DNA of 64,000 nt from Streptomyces sp. HNM0575 (GTDB lineage Bacteria; Actinomycetota; Actinomycetes; Streptomycetales; Streptomycetaceae). The stretch lies in NCBI RefSeq assembly GCF_012726265.1, contig NZ_JAASAG010000002.1, positions 124,001-188,000 of the forward strand, given 5' to 3'. The number at the start of each line of letters is the position of its first letter. Position 1 is the stretch's first letter. The translations under genes were made by a program, and so were the position numbers. The notes beneath the pieces are model-generated. The model made no database searches and was not told the DNA's origin. It was given only the letters and a program-made list of their open reading frames with translations. This document shows positions 48,214-56,657 of this stretch, in pieces.

Positions 48214-50015
48214 CGCTCCCGCGCACGGGCGGCCGGATACTCGTCGACCAGCTGGCGGCACACGGCGTGGAGCGGGTCTACGGCGTGCCGGGCGAGAGCT
48301 ATCTAGCGGTGCTGGACGCGCTGTACGACGCTCCCGTACGGATGGTCGTGTGCCGCCAGGAGGGCGGGGCCGCCTATATGGCCGAGGCGTCCGGCAAGCT
48401 CAACGGGCGTCCCGGCGTCTGCTTCACCACGCGCGGCCCCGGCGCGACGAACGCGCTGGTGGCACTGCACACCGCCGACGAGGACGCGACACCGCTGGTG
48501 CTCTTCGTCGGGCTGGTGCCCCGCGGCCACACGGGGCGGGCGGCGTTCCAGGAGTTCGATCTGCGCGGCACGTTCGGCGCGCACGCGAAGCTCGTCGAGA
48601 CCGCGGACGACGCGGCGCGGCTGCCGGAGGTGACCGCCCGCGCCTTCGCCACCGCGGCCTCCGGACGTCCCGGCCCCGTGGTGGTCGGCCTTCCCGAGGA
48701 CATGCTCACCGACACCGCGGCCGTCGCGGACGCGCGCCCGCTGCCGGTGCCCGAGGGCGCCGTCTCCGCCGGTCAACTCGGCGAGCTGGACGGCCTGCTG
48801 GCCGACGCGGAACGCCCGCTGGTGATCCTGGGCGGCAGCCGCTGGACGGACACGGCACGCGCGGACGTACGTGCCTGGGCCGAGGCCTGGTCGCTGCCCG
48901 TGGCCGTCGACTTCCGCTGCCAGGACCTGATATCCGCGGACTGCGAGCTCTTCGCCGGACACCTGGGCTACGGGCGCTCCGACGCCCTCGCCCGGCAGGT
49001 CGCCTCGGCCGACCTGCTGATCTGCGTGGGGGCCGCGCCGGGGGAGGTGGGCACTGACGGCTTCTCGCTGGTGCACCCCGTGGGCCTGGCCGACCCGGCG
49101 GATCCGGCCGACCCGGCGGAGATCGCCGACCGCGGTGACCGGGACACGGACACCGATGCCGATGCCGATGCCGATGCCGCCGAGCCTCCGGGGACGGCGC
49201 CGCGGACCTCCCGGCGGATCGTCCATGTGCTTCCCGACTCGCCGCCGCCCGGCGTCTGGCACCGCGCCGACCTCACGCTGCTCGCCGCGCCCGCCGCCTT
49301 CGGCGAGGCCGTGGCGGCTCTCAAGCCGGCCGGGCCCGTTCCGTGGACGGACCTCACCCGCGCCGGCCACGCCGCCCAACTCGCCTTCCACCGACCCCTG
49401 CACGATCCCGAACCGCTCGACCTCGGTGCCGTGTCGGCCGCCCTCGACGCCCGTCTGGAACCGGACGCCGTCATCACCTTCGGCGCCGGCAACTACGCGC
49501 TCTGGGCCCAGCGTTTCCTCACGTACCGCGACGGCATGCGCCAACTCGGGCCGCGCAACGGCTCGATGGGCTACAGCGTCCCCGCGGGCGTCGCCGCCGC
49601 GATCAGCAGCCCCGGACGCCAGGTCGTCACGTTCGCGGGCGACGGCTGCTTCCTGATGAACGGCCAGGAGCTGTCCACCGCCGTGGCCGAGGAGGCCGCG
49701 CTGCTGATACTCGTCGTCGACAACGGCACCTACGGCACCATCCGCAAGCACCAGGAGCTCGCCTATCCCGGCCGCGTCAGCGGCACCGGTCTGCGCAATC
49801 CCGACTTCGCGGCCTACGCCCGGGCCTTCGGCGCACACGGCGAAACGGTCGCGGCCACCGAGGAGTTCGCTCCCGCCCTGGAACGCTCCCTCACCCACTG
49901 CCGCTCCGGACGCCCCGCGTTGATCTGCCTGCGGCCCGCCGAGGGGCGGCTGGCTCCGGGCATGACGGTCGGCTCGCTGCGCGATCTGGCGGCGGGCGGA
50001 GGCGAGGCCGGGTAG
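48210..50015 (+). CDS. ThDP-dependent enzyme, acetolactate synthase-like
   Basis: 601 aa, three-domain ThDP enzyme. PYR domain with GVERVYGVPGESYLAVLDAL and the cofactor-activating Glu in CRQEGGAAYMAEA; central domain with DLLICVGAAPGEVG; PP domain with GNYALWAQRFL and the metal/ThDP motif FAGDGCFLMNGQELSTA. The retained Glu separates it from glyoxylate carboligase, where Val replaces it. A repetitive acidic insert (ADPADPADP, DTDADADADA; residues about 295-325) lies in the central domain. ATG overlaps the transporter stop (ATGA). Substrate unknown; the urease-like partners suggest a nitrogenous or keto-acid pathway. Confidence 0.8.
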   Translation: MTLPRTGGRILVDQLAAHGVERVYGVPGESYLAVLDALYDAPVRMVVCRQEGGAAYMAEASGKLNGRPGVCFTTRGPGATNALVALHTADEDATPLVLFVGLVPRGHTGRAAFQEFDLRGTFGAHAKLVETADDAARLPEVTARAFATAASGRPGPVVVGLPEDMLTDTAAVADARPLPVPEGAVSAGQLGELDGLLADAERPLVILGGSRWTDTARADVRAWAEAWSLPVAVDFRCQDLISADCELFAGHLGYGRSDALARQVASADLLICVGAAPGEVGTDGFSLVHPVGLADPADPADPAEIADRGDRDTDTDADADADAAEPPGTAPRTSRRIVHVLPDSPPPGVWHRADLTLLAAPAAFGEAVAALKPAGPVPWTDLTRAGHAAQLAFHRPLHDPEPLDLGAVSAALDARLEPDAVITFGAGNYALWAQRFLTYRDGMRQLGPRNGSMGYSVPAGVAAAISSPGRQVVTFAGDGCFLMNGQELSTAVAEEAALLILVVDNGTYGTIRKHQELAYPGRVSGTGLRNPDFAAYARAFGAHGETVAATEEFAPALERSLTHCRSGRPALICLRPAEGRLAPGMTVGSLRDLAAGGGEAG

Positions 50016-50030
50016 CGAGGGAAGGCGGGG

Positions 50031-50104
50031 CAGGGAGCCGGGGCCGGGCAGGGAGCCGGGGCCGGGCAGGGAGCCGGGGCGGGGCTGGGAGCCGGGGCCG
50101 GGCC
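50031..50104. repeat. G-rich 18-bp tandem repeats after the urease-like operon
   Basis: Four copies of an 18-bp unit (GGGAGCCGGGGCCGGGCA and variants) start 15 bp after the ThDP-gene stop. The plus strand carries more than eight GGG/GGGG runs with short spacers, so it can form G-quadruplexes in DNA or RNA and may serve as the operon end signal. Confidence 0.7.
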
Positions 50105-50119
50105 GCGTCCGTCGTACGG

Positions 50120-50183
50120 TTGCCTGCGGACCCACACACGACATATCGTGTTCCATGTTCTCTCGCATGGACGCGATATGTCG
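50120..50183 (+). promoter_or_regulatory. Promoter and paired operators of the DUF4097-PadR operon
   Basis: TTGCCT (50120-50125), 18-bp spacer, TATCGT (50144-50149). The -10 lies in the dyad ACACGA-CATA-TCGTGT (50136-50151). Its core CGACATATCG (50139-50148) recurs inverted as CGATATGTCG at 50174-50183, in the leader. The two sites straddle the start, which suits autorepression by the PadR encoded downstream. Confidence 0.6.
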
Positions 50184-50227
50184 TCGCTTCGCGCCCGTGC
50201 TCACGCCCGCCTACCCGGGAGGCCGCC

Positions 50228-51088
50228 GTGCCCGCCGAAAGCTCCTCGTGGCCGATCTCCGAGCCGCAGACCCTCGACATCGACGACCGCGTCGAATCGC
50301 TCCAGGTGCGCATCGTGGGCGGCAGCGTAAACGTCGTCGGCTCCTCCGAGCCCGGTACCCGCGTCGAGGTCGGCGAGGTGCAGGGACCGCCCCTCATCGT
50401 GACCCTCAAGGACGGCTCGCTGGTGATCGCCTACGAGGACGTGCCCTGGAAGGGCTTCCTCAAGTGGCTCGACCGCAAAGGCTGGAACCGGCACGCGGTG
50501 GTCTCGGTCTCGGTGCCCTCGAAGGTGCGGCTCTCGGTCGGCGTCGTCGACGCGAACGCCTTCGTCTCCGGCATCACGGGACGTACGGACGTACGCGGCG
50601 TCAGCGGCGACACGACACTCGTGGCCATCGACGGCCCGGTCCGCGCCGAGACCGTCTCCGGCAACGTAGAGACGCAGGGCCTCACCGGACGCATCGGCTT
50701 CAACTCCGTCTCCGGCGACCTGACCGTCATCGACGGCCGTTCCTCCGTGAAGGCCGATTCGGTCAGCGGCTCGATGATCCTCGACCTCGACACGGGCGGC
50801 GGCGACGCCGAGACCGACATCGCCCTCGGCACGGTCTCCGGCGAGGTCGCCCTGCGGCTCGCGGACCCCGTCGACGCCAGGGTGGAGGCGAGCACCGCGA
50901 GCGGCGCCGTCTCCAGCGCCTTCGACGAGCTGAAGGTCGAAGGAGAGTGGGGCGCGAAGAAGGTGAAGGGCACCCTCGGCACCGGCAGCGGCCGGCTCCG
51001 CGCCAACAGCGTCTCCGGGTCCATCGCCCTCCTCCGGCGCGCGGCCCCCCTCCACGACGACGACCTCCTCCTCAGCAAGGACGCCTGA
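50228..51088 (+). CDS. DUF4097 beta-repeat protein
   Basis: 286 aa. Repeated short strands of the DUF4097 type: GTRVEVGEVQG, TGRTDVRGVSGDTTLVAIDG, VRAETVSGNVETQGL, IGFNSVSGDLTVIDG, VKADSVSGSMILDL, LGTVSGEVAL; the VSG-x-(V/L) unit recurs about every 20 residues, predicting a beta-helix. No signal peptide, so cytoplasmic. GTG 50228 has GGGAGG seven bases upstream. The stop is one base before the padR ATG. Function of such proteins is unknown; DUF4097-PadR pairing is frequent in actinomycetes. Confidence 0.8.
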   Translation: MPAESSSWPISEPQTLDIDDRVESLQVRIVGGSVNVVGSSEPGTRVEVGEVQGPPLIVTLKDGSLVIAYEDVPWKGFLKWLDRKGWNRHAVVSVSVPSKVRLSVGVVDANAFVSGITGRTDVRGVSGDTTLVAIDGPVRAETVSGNVETQGLTGRIGFNSVSGDLTVIDGRSSVKADSVSGSMILDLDTGGGDAETDIALGTVSGEVALRLADPVDARVEASTASGAVSSAFDELKVEGEWGAKKVKGTLGTGSGRLRANSVSGSIALLRRAAPLHDDDLLLSKDA

Positions 51089-51089
51089 C

Positions 51090-52148
51090 ATGCCTCCGGT
51101 CTTCGCGCACGGCCGCCTCCGCCTCTACCTGCTCAAGCTGCTCGACGAGGCGCCCCGCCACGGCTACGAGGTGATCCGCATGCTCGAAGAGCGCTTCCAG
51201 GGCCTCTACGCGCCGTCCGCGGGCACCGTCTACCCGCGGCTCGCCAAGCTGGAGGCCGAGGGACTGGTCAGCCACACCACCGAGGGCGGCGGCCGCAAGG
51301 TCTACTCGATCACCGACGCCGGGCGCGCCGAACTGGCCGACCGCGAGGACGAGTTGGCGGAGCTGGAGGTCGAAATCAGCGCTTCGCTGACCACCCTGGC
51401 CGCCGACATCCGCGAGGACGTCAGCGGCTCCGCCCGCGACCTGCGGCGCGAGATGCGCGAACAGGCCCGCCGCACCCGTACGGACAACGGCGGTACGGGC
51501 GTGCACGGCTGGCCCGGGAAGGCGGAGAAGGAGGCCTGGCAGCAGGCCAAGGAGGAGATGAAGCGCGCCAAGGAGGAGTGGAAGGAGCAGGCCCGCCGCG
51601 CCAAGCGCGAGACCCAGCAGGCCAGGCGCCAGGCGAAGGAGGCCCAGGCGCGCGCGGCGGCGGCCGAGGAGGTGCGGCGCATCGCCCGGCAGGTCCAGGA
51701 CCAGGTCCAGTCACGGGCGAAGTCCGGCGACTGGCCCGGCGCGGTCCGCGAAGGCATGTCCGAACTCGCCCGCGAAATGGGCAACTTGGGCCGCATCACG
51801 GATCACACCACGCCGTGGTTCCCGTTCGCGGGGCACGAGTGGCCCGTGGACGGCGCGGCCGGGCGCCCCGACTGGGCGCAGGAGAAGGACGCCCCGAGCG
51901 ACGATCCGGGCCGCGACCTGGCACGGCTGCTGGACCACTTCCGCGACGACGTGCGCGACGCGGCACGCGACCACGGCGTGACGGACGACCAGCTCCGCGA
52001 GGCCCGCCACCACCTGTCGGCCACGGCGGCCCACCTGGTCGCCCTGCTGCGCGACGGAGACGGCGGCCCGGAAGGCACCGGCGACTCGGAAGGCGCCGAC
52101 GGCACCGGAGGCACGGAAGGCGCCGGAGGCAAAGGAGCCGCCGGCTGA
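51090..52148 (+). CDS. PadR-family regulator with long coiled-coil C-terminus
   Basis: 352 aa, about three times a minimal PadR. Winged helix at the N-terminus: LRLYLLKLLDEAPRHGYEVI, LEERFQGLYAPSAGTVYPRL, GGGRKVYSITDAG. A charged coiled coil follows (about 145-215: KEAWQQAKEEMKRAKEEWKE, RRQAKEAQARAAAAEEVRRI), then a helical tail with a Gly-rich end. The coiled coil may bind the DUF4097 partner or sense a ligand. Expected to repress its own operon through the sites at 50136-50183. Confidence 0.85.
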   Translation: MPPVFAHGRLRLYLLKLLDEAPRHGYEVIRMLEERFQGLYAPSAGTVYPRLAKLEAEGLVSHTTEGGGRKVYSITDAGRAELADREDELAELEVEISASLTTLAADIREDVSGSARDLRREMREQARRTRTDNGGTGVHGWPGKAEKEAWQQAKEEMKRAKEEWKEQARRAKRETQQARRQAKEAQARAAAAEEVRRIARQVQDQVQSRAKSGDWPGAVREGMSELAREMGNLGRITDHTTPWFPFAGHEWPVDGAAGRPDWAQEKDAPSDDPGRDLARLLDHFRDDVRDAARDHGVTDDQLREARHHLSATAAHLVALLRDGDGGPEGTGDSEGADGTGGTEGAGGKGAAG

Positions 52149-52223
52149 CGGACGGGTCGCGGTCGGTCAGCGGATTCCGGCTCCCCGTGCCGACCGCAGC
52201 TCCCGGCCCCGCCACCGCACGGC

Positions 52224-53186
52224 TCAGACCGTCAGCACGACCTTGCCGAAGAGCTCGCCCTCCGCCATCTTCGCGAAGCCCTCGCGAGCCCTGTCCAGCG
52301 GCAGCGTCGAGTCGATGACCGGGCGTACGCCCTTCGCGGCGCAGAAGTCCAGCAGGGAGGCCAGCTCTTCCTTGCTGCCCATCGTCGAGCCGACGACCTT
52401 CAGTTCGAGGAAGAAGACCCGGTTGAGCTCGGTAGCGGGCGGGTTGGGCCCGCTGGTGGCGCCCGAGATGACGACGGTGCCGCCCGGCTTGAGCGACTTC
52501 AGCGAGTGCGACCAGGTGGCCGCGCCGACGGTCTCCAGTACGGCGTCGACGCGCTGCGGCAGCCGCGCCCCGCTCTCCACGGCGGCCTCGGCGCCGAGTT
52601 CCACGGCCCGCGCCCGCTTGTCCTCGTGCCGGCTCGTGGCGAAGACCCGCAGTCCGGCGGCGGCGCCGAGCACGATCGCGGCGGTCGCGACGCCGCCGCC
52701 CGCGCCCTGCACGAGCACGCTGTCGCCCGGCCGTACACCGGCGTTGGTGAAGAGCATGCGGTACGCGGTCAGCCAGGCCGTCGGCAGGCAGGCGGCCTCC
52801 TCGAAGGAGAGCTCCTTCGGCTTCGGCAGCACGTTCCACTCGGGTACGGCGACCCGCTCGGCGAAGGCCCCCTGGTACTTCTCCGTCAGCAGGCTCCGCT
52901 GCTCGCGCGGCCCGACGCCGTGCCCGGTGGCGCCGATCACGGAGTGGACCACGACCTCGTTGCCGTCGGCGTCCACGCCCGCGGCGTCGCAGCCGAGGAT
53001 CATCGGGAGCGAGTCCTCGCCGAGGCCCACGCCCCGCAGCGACCACAGGTCGTGATGGTTGAGCGACGCCGCCTTGACGTCGATGGTCGTCCAGCGGTCC
53101 GGAACGGTGGGCTCCGGACGGTCGCCCAGCTCCAGCCCGTCGAGCGGCCGGTCCTTGTCGATGCGCGCGGCGTATGCAGCAAACAT
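52224..53186 (-). CDS. Quinone-oxidoreductase-like medium-chain dehydrogenase (MDR)
   Basis: 320 aa. GroES-like N-domain (SLNHHDLWSLRGVG, LGCDAAGVDADGNEVVVHSV), then a Rossmann domain with VLVQGAGGGVATAAIVLGAA and VFATSRHEDKRARAVELGA. The four structural-zinc cysteines are missing, so it belongs to the zinc-independent or single-zinc QOR-like group despite usual naming as zinc-binding dehydrogenase. NADPH preference is possible from the SRHEDKR loop. Convergent with padR; monocistronic. Confidence 0.85.
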   Translation of the reverse strand: MFAAYAARIDKDRPLDGLELGDRPEPTVPDRWTTIDVKAASLNHHDLWSLRGVGLGEDSLPMILGCDAAGVDADGNEVVVHSVIGATGHGVGPREQRSLLTEKYQGAFAERVAVPEWNVLPKPKELSFEEAACLPTAWLTAYRMLFTNAGVRPGDSVLVQGAGGGVATAAIVLGAAAGLRVFATSRHEDKRARAVELGAEAAVESGARLPQRVDAVLETVGAATWSHSLKSLKPGGTVVISGATSGPNPPATELNRVFFLELKVVGSTMGSKEELASLLDFCAAKGVRPVIDSTLPLDRAREGFAKMAEGELFGKVVLTV

Positions 53187-53277
53187 GATCCAGACGGTAC
53201 TCCCACCTGCTACGCGGCGGGGACCCCGGATGCGGTGTGGGTTACAGCACCCCGGCCCACGCCACCTTCGCCAGGCG

Positions 53278-54039
53278 TCAAAGCACCTTCGAGAGGAAGG
53301 ACTTGGTCCGCTCGTGCTGCGGGTCGCTCAGCACGTCCCGCGGATTCCCGGACTCCACGACCACGCCGTCGTCCATGAATACGAGCGAGTCGCCGACCTC
53401 GCGCGCGAAGCCCATCTCGTGCGTGACGACGATCATCGTCATGCCGTCCTGAGCGAGGTCCCGCATCACGTCCAGCACCTCACCCACCAGCTCCGGGTCG
53501 AGCGCGGATGTGGGCTCGTCGAAGAGCATCAGCTTCGGCTCCATCGCCAGCGCACGGGCGATGGCGACGCGTTGCTGCTGACCGCCGGAGAGCTGCGTCG
53601 GGTAGGTGTCGGTCTTGTCGACGAGCCCGACGCGGTCGAGCAGGGTCCGCGCGCGTTCCTGGGCGCTCGCTTTGCTCTCGCCCTTCACCTGCACCGGCGC
53701 TTCCATCACGTTCTCGACGGCCGTCATGTGCGGGAAGAGGTTGAAGCGCTGGAAGACCATCCCGATGTCGCGGCGCTGCGCGGCCACTTCGCGGTCACGC
53801 AGCTCGTAGAGCTTGTTGCCGTGCTCCCGGTAGCCGACCAGGGTGCCGTCGACGTACAGGCGCCCGGCGTTGATTTTCTCCAGGTGGTTGATGCACCGCA
53901 GGAACGTCGACTTGCCGGAGCCCGAAGGCCCGACGATGCAGAACACCTCGCCCGACGCCACCTCCAGGTCGATGCCCTTGAGCACTTCCAGGGGCCCGAA
54001 GGACTTGTGGACGGCCTCGGCCTTCACCATCGCGTTCAT
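53278..54039 (-). CDS. Polar amino-acid ABC transporter ATPase (GlnQ type)
   Basis: 253 aa. Walker [11 protein letters not shown] loop [13 protein letters not shown], signature [15 protein letters not shown], Walker [15 protein letters not shown], switch His in [12 protein letters not shown]. Closest in style to GlnQ/ArtP/HisP. A short insert ([16 protein letters not shown]) after the first strands is typical for this subgroup. The start overlaps the permease stop (ATGA). Confidence 0.92.
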   Translation of the reverse strand: MNAMVKAEAVHKSFGPLEVLKGIDLEVASGEVFCIVGPSGSGKSTFLRCINHLEKINAGRLYVDGTLVGYREHGNKLYELRDREVAAQRRDIGMVFQRFNLFPHMTAVENVMEAPVQVKGESKASAQERARTLLDRVGLVDKTDTYPTQLSGGQQQRVAIARALAMEPKLMLFDEPTSALDPELVGEVLDVMRDLAQDGMTMIVVTHEMGFAREVGDSLVFMDDGVVVESGNPRDVLSDPQHERTKSFLSKVL

Positions 54040-54992
54040 GCGCTTCCCCCTGCTCCCGATCCCGTGCCGCGGCCGATGCTGAAGACGAGCCGGCGGACTC
54101 GCTGCCAGGGCGTCGCGGGGAGCTGCCTGGAGGAACCGCGCGCGTACCGCCGTTCCAGGTAGTACTGGCCGATGCTGAAGACCGTCGTGATGATCAAGAA
54201 CCAGGCGGTGGCCACGAGCAGCAATTCGACGACGGAACCGGCGTTGTTGCCGATGTTCCGGGCTTTGCGCAGTGTCTCCTCGAACAGGACCACTTCGCAC
54301 AGGGCCGAGGTCTTCAGCAGGTTGATGAACTCGTTGCCGGTGGGCGGCACGATGACCCGCATCGCCTGCGGGAGCACTATTCGGCGCATGTTCTGTCCGT
54401 GGGTCATGCCCAGGGCCTGTGAGGCCTCGGTCTGCCCCTCGTCCACCGACTGGATGCCCGCACGGCAGATCTCCGCCATGTACGCGGCCTCGTTGAGCCC
54501 GAGCCCCAGCAGGGCCGCCATGAACGGCGTCATGACGTCCGTCATCTCGTCCTTGTAGATGGGCCCGAGATTGAGAACGGGGAACACCAGCGCCAGGTTG
54601 AACCACAGCAGCAGCTGCACGTACACGGGAGTGCCGCGGAAGAACCAGATGTAGCCCCACGCCACGGAGGAGGTTATGGGGTTCTTCGACATCCGCATCA
54701 CGGCCAGGACGATGCCCAGGATCAGCCCCATCAGCATCGAGAGCACGCTCACGAGGAGGGTGTTCTTGACGCCTTCCAGCACCTCTCCGTCGAAGAAGAA
54801 CTCGCCGACGGAGCTCCACCGGAGTTCGTCCGCCGTGGCGAAGGCGTTGACGAGGAGACCGAGCAGACCGATGACGACCAGGGCCGACACATAGCGGCCG
54901 TAGTGCCGTACCGGTATCGCCTTGATCGCTTCAGGCGCTCTTTCGGCCGGTTGCGGCGCGTCGCTCGGCGCCTTGTCGAGGGGTGCGGTCAT
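54036..54992 (-). CDS. Polar amino-acid ABC transporter permease
   Basis: 318 aa HisM/GlnP-type permease with a 35-residue cytoplasmic head. The family EAA loop is clear: [20 protein letters not shown] followed by [20 protein letters not shown], then [16 protein letters not shown]. One permease gene only, so a homodimer is expected. The start is 107 bp after the binding-protein stop. Confidence 0.92.
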   Translation of the reverse strand: MTAPLDKAPSDAPQPAERAPEAIKAIPVRHYGRYVSALVVIGLLGLLVNAFATADELRWSSVGEFFFDGEVLEGVKNTLLVSVLSMLMGLILGIVLAVMRMSKNPITSSVAWGYIWFFRGTPVYVQLLLWFNLALVFPVLNLGPIYKDEMTDVMTPFMAALLGLGLNEAAYMAEICRAGIQSVDEGQTEASQALGMTHGQNMRRIVLPQAMRVIVPPTGNEFINLLKTSALCEVVLFEETLRKARNIGNNAGSVVELLLVATAWFLIITTVFSIGQYYLERRYARGSSRQLPATPWQRVRRLVFSIGRGTGSGAGGSA

Positions 54993-55099
54993 GGATGCTG
55001 CTGCCTGTCGTTCGGGCGGGCGCGCCGTCGGGCGCCCGGGGTCGTCGGTCGTGGCGTGGCCGGCCGCGTGCTCTCACGGCCGGCCGGTCACCGCACGGC

Positions 55100-56080
55100 T
55101 CACGTACCGCTGTTGGTCTTCGCCTCGGTCACGCCGCCGTCCTCGACGCCCCACTTCTTGAGCGCCTTCTTGTACGAGCCGTCCTCGATGACCTTCGCGA
55201 GGGCCTCCTTGAGCGCGTCGCGGAGCTTGCTGTTCTCCTTCGCGACGGCGATACCGTACGGCGCGGACTCCATCTGCTCGCCGACGACCTCGAACTGGCC
55301 GCCCTTGGCCGCGTTGGCGGCCACCGGGAAGTCGGAGATGTCCGCGACGACGCCCCCGGCCTCCAGACGGATGCGAGCCTGGTCGTCGGTCTCGAACGGC
55401 TCGATCGTCAGCGGCCGTTCACGGTTCTTCTTGCACTTGTCGATCTGCTTCTTGAGGATCTCGTGCGACGTCGTGCCGCGCTGCGTGGCCACCTTCTCGC
55501 CGCACAGCTCGTCCACCGACTTGACCTTCTCCGGGTTGCCCTTCTTGACGAGGATCGAGGACCCGGCGGTGAGGTAGTCGACGAAGTCGACGCCCTTGCC
55601 GACCTTCTTGCCCTGCTCGTCGAGGCCCTGCTGCCGGTCCTTGGTGTCCGTCATCGACGACATGATCAGGTCGAAGCGCCCGGTCTGCATGGAGGTGATC
55701 AGACCGTCGAAGGTGCCGTTGGTGAACTGGAAGCTCACGCCGAGCTGCTTGCCGAGCAGGTTCGCGAGATCGGGGTCGAGGCCCACGATCTTCTGCCCGT
55801 CCTTGTACTCCATGGGCTTGTACGCGGCGTCCGTACCGACCTTGATGACGCCGGCCTTCTGGATCTTCTTCGGCAGCTTGTCGAAGAGCGGGGCCTTGCT
55901 GCCCTTCACCTTGCCGCCGCCCGCGGAGTCCGTCTGGTCGCCGCAGCCGGCCAGCAGCAGGGCGCCGGTGACCGCTACGGCGACGGACGCGGCCATGCGG
56001 CGGTTGCCTCCCGGGCCGAAGGCCCTGAGGGAGCTCCGCCTGCGCGCGGCGCCCGGGCGTCGGGGAGTGCGTGCGGTCAT
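55100..56080 (-). CDS. Polar amino-acid ABC substrate-binding lipoprotein
   Basis: 326 aa. Lipobox LLLAGC after a basic head (ARRRSSLRAF). SBP family 3 fold: VIKVGTDAAYKPMEYKDGQK, IVGLDPDLANLLGKQL, FDGLITSMQTGRFDLIMSSM and late PYGIAVAKENSKLRDAL. These match glutamine/glutamate/cystine-type binders; the ligand is not predictable. ATG 56080 has AGGAGGA upstream; a longer reading frame to 56338 lacks support. First gene of a three-gene operon. Confidence 0.9.
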   Translation of the reverse strand: MTARTPRRPGAARRRSSLRAFGPGGNRRMAASVAVAVTGALLLAGCGDQTDSAGGGKVKGSKAPLFDKLPKKIQKAGVIKVGTDAAYKPMEYKDGQKIVGLDPDLANLLGKQLGVSFQFTNGTFDGLITSMQTGRFDLIMSSMTDTKDRQQGLDEQGKKVGKGVDFVDYLTAGSSILVKKGNPEKVKSVDELCGEKVATQRGTTSHEILKKQIDKCKKNRERPLTIEPFETDDQARIRLEAGGVVADISDFPVAANAAKGGQFEVVGEQMESAPYGIAVAKENSKLRDALKEALAKVIEDGSYKKALKKWGVEDGGVTEAKTNSGT

Positions 56081-56657
56081 CACGGGGTCCTCCTGCGGAT
56101 GAGGGAGCGGCCGGTCTGGGGGATGCTCGGCTGGATGGAAATCCTGCCATCCGTTCGAGCCCTTACCGAGGCTTCCGGAGTCAAAATCGGATAACGGAGG
56201 CCGGGATCCGGATACAGGGCACTCACTCGTCGCATACGAGGTGTCGCGCTCAGTCCGGCAGGAGACCTTCGGCACATCGGCGGGCCCCGCCGAAGACCCT
56301 TCAACGGCGGGCGCGTTGAGCCCGCGGATCCCCGACACCCCGTCACCTTCCGGGCGTTCTGTCGGCTAATGTCCGGTTGTCGGCGGTCGCTCATGAGGAA
56401 AGCGGGTCGTAACGGGAGGGCTTCGTCAGGTACAAAGGTCGATTACACCCCTCACCCGGGGACCGGGGCGCGTGTGCGGCGCGCCCGGCGTTCGCCTTCT
56501 CCCCCTGGGCCCAGCGGCCCGGGGGCCTCCGACCGGGCTCGGCCCGGGGCTCCCACCAGGGCCAAGGGGCGCCGCGGCGGCGGACGTGGTTGCCCGCCCG
56601 TTCCTCAACCAGGGAGCGGCCACTCTCACAAGGTTTTTCGACAAAGGGGTTCGACAA
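56081..56657. other. Divergent control region of the amino-acid ABC operon and malic enzyme
   Basis: About 580 bp without a convincing gene on either strand; in-frame extensions of both flanking genes are low-complexity and lack codon-level signs of coding. TTGACT on the minus strand near 56180 and GTACAAAGGTCGATTACA on the plus strand near 56430-56447 look promoter-like, but no pair has good spacing. No riboswitch-like conserved fold was recognised. Confidence 0.4.

Noticed and set aside
48210..50015. Glyoxylate carboligase in an allantoin pathway
   Set aside because: The ThDP-activating glutamate is present (CRQEGG), whereas glyoxylate carboligase has valine there; kept as acetolactate-synthase-like.
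50031..50104. G-rich repeats considered as a CRISPR or recombination array
   Set aside because: Direct tandem units without spacers; slippage repeat is the simpler reading.
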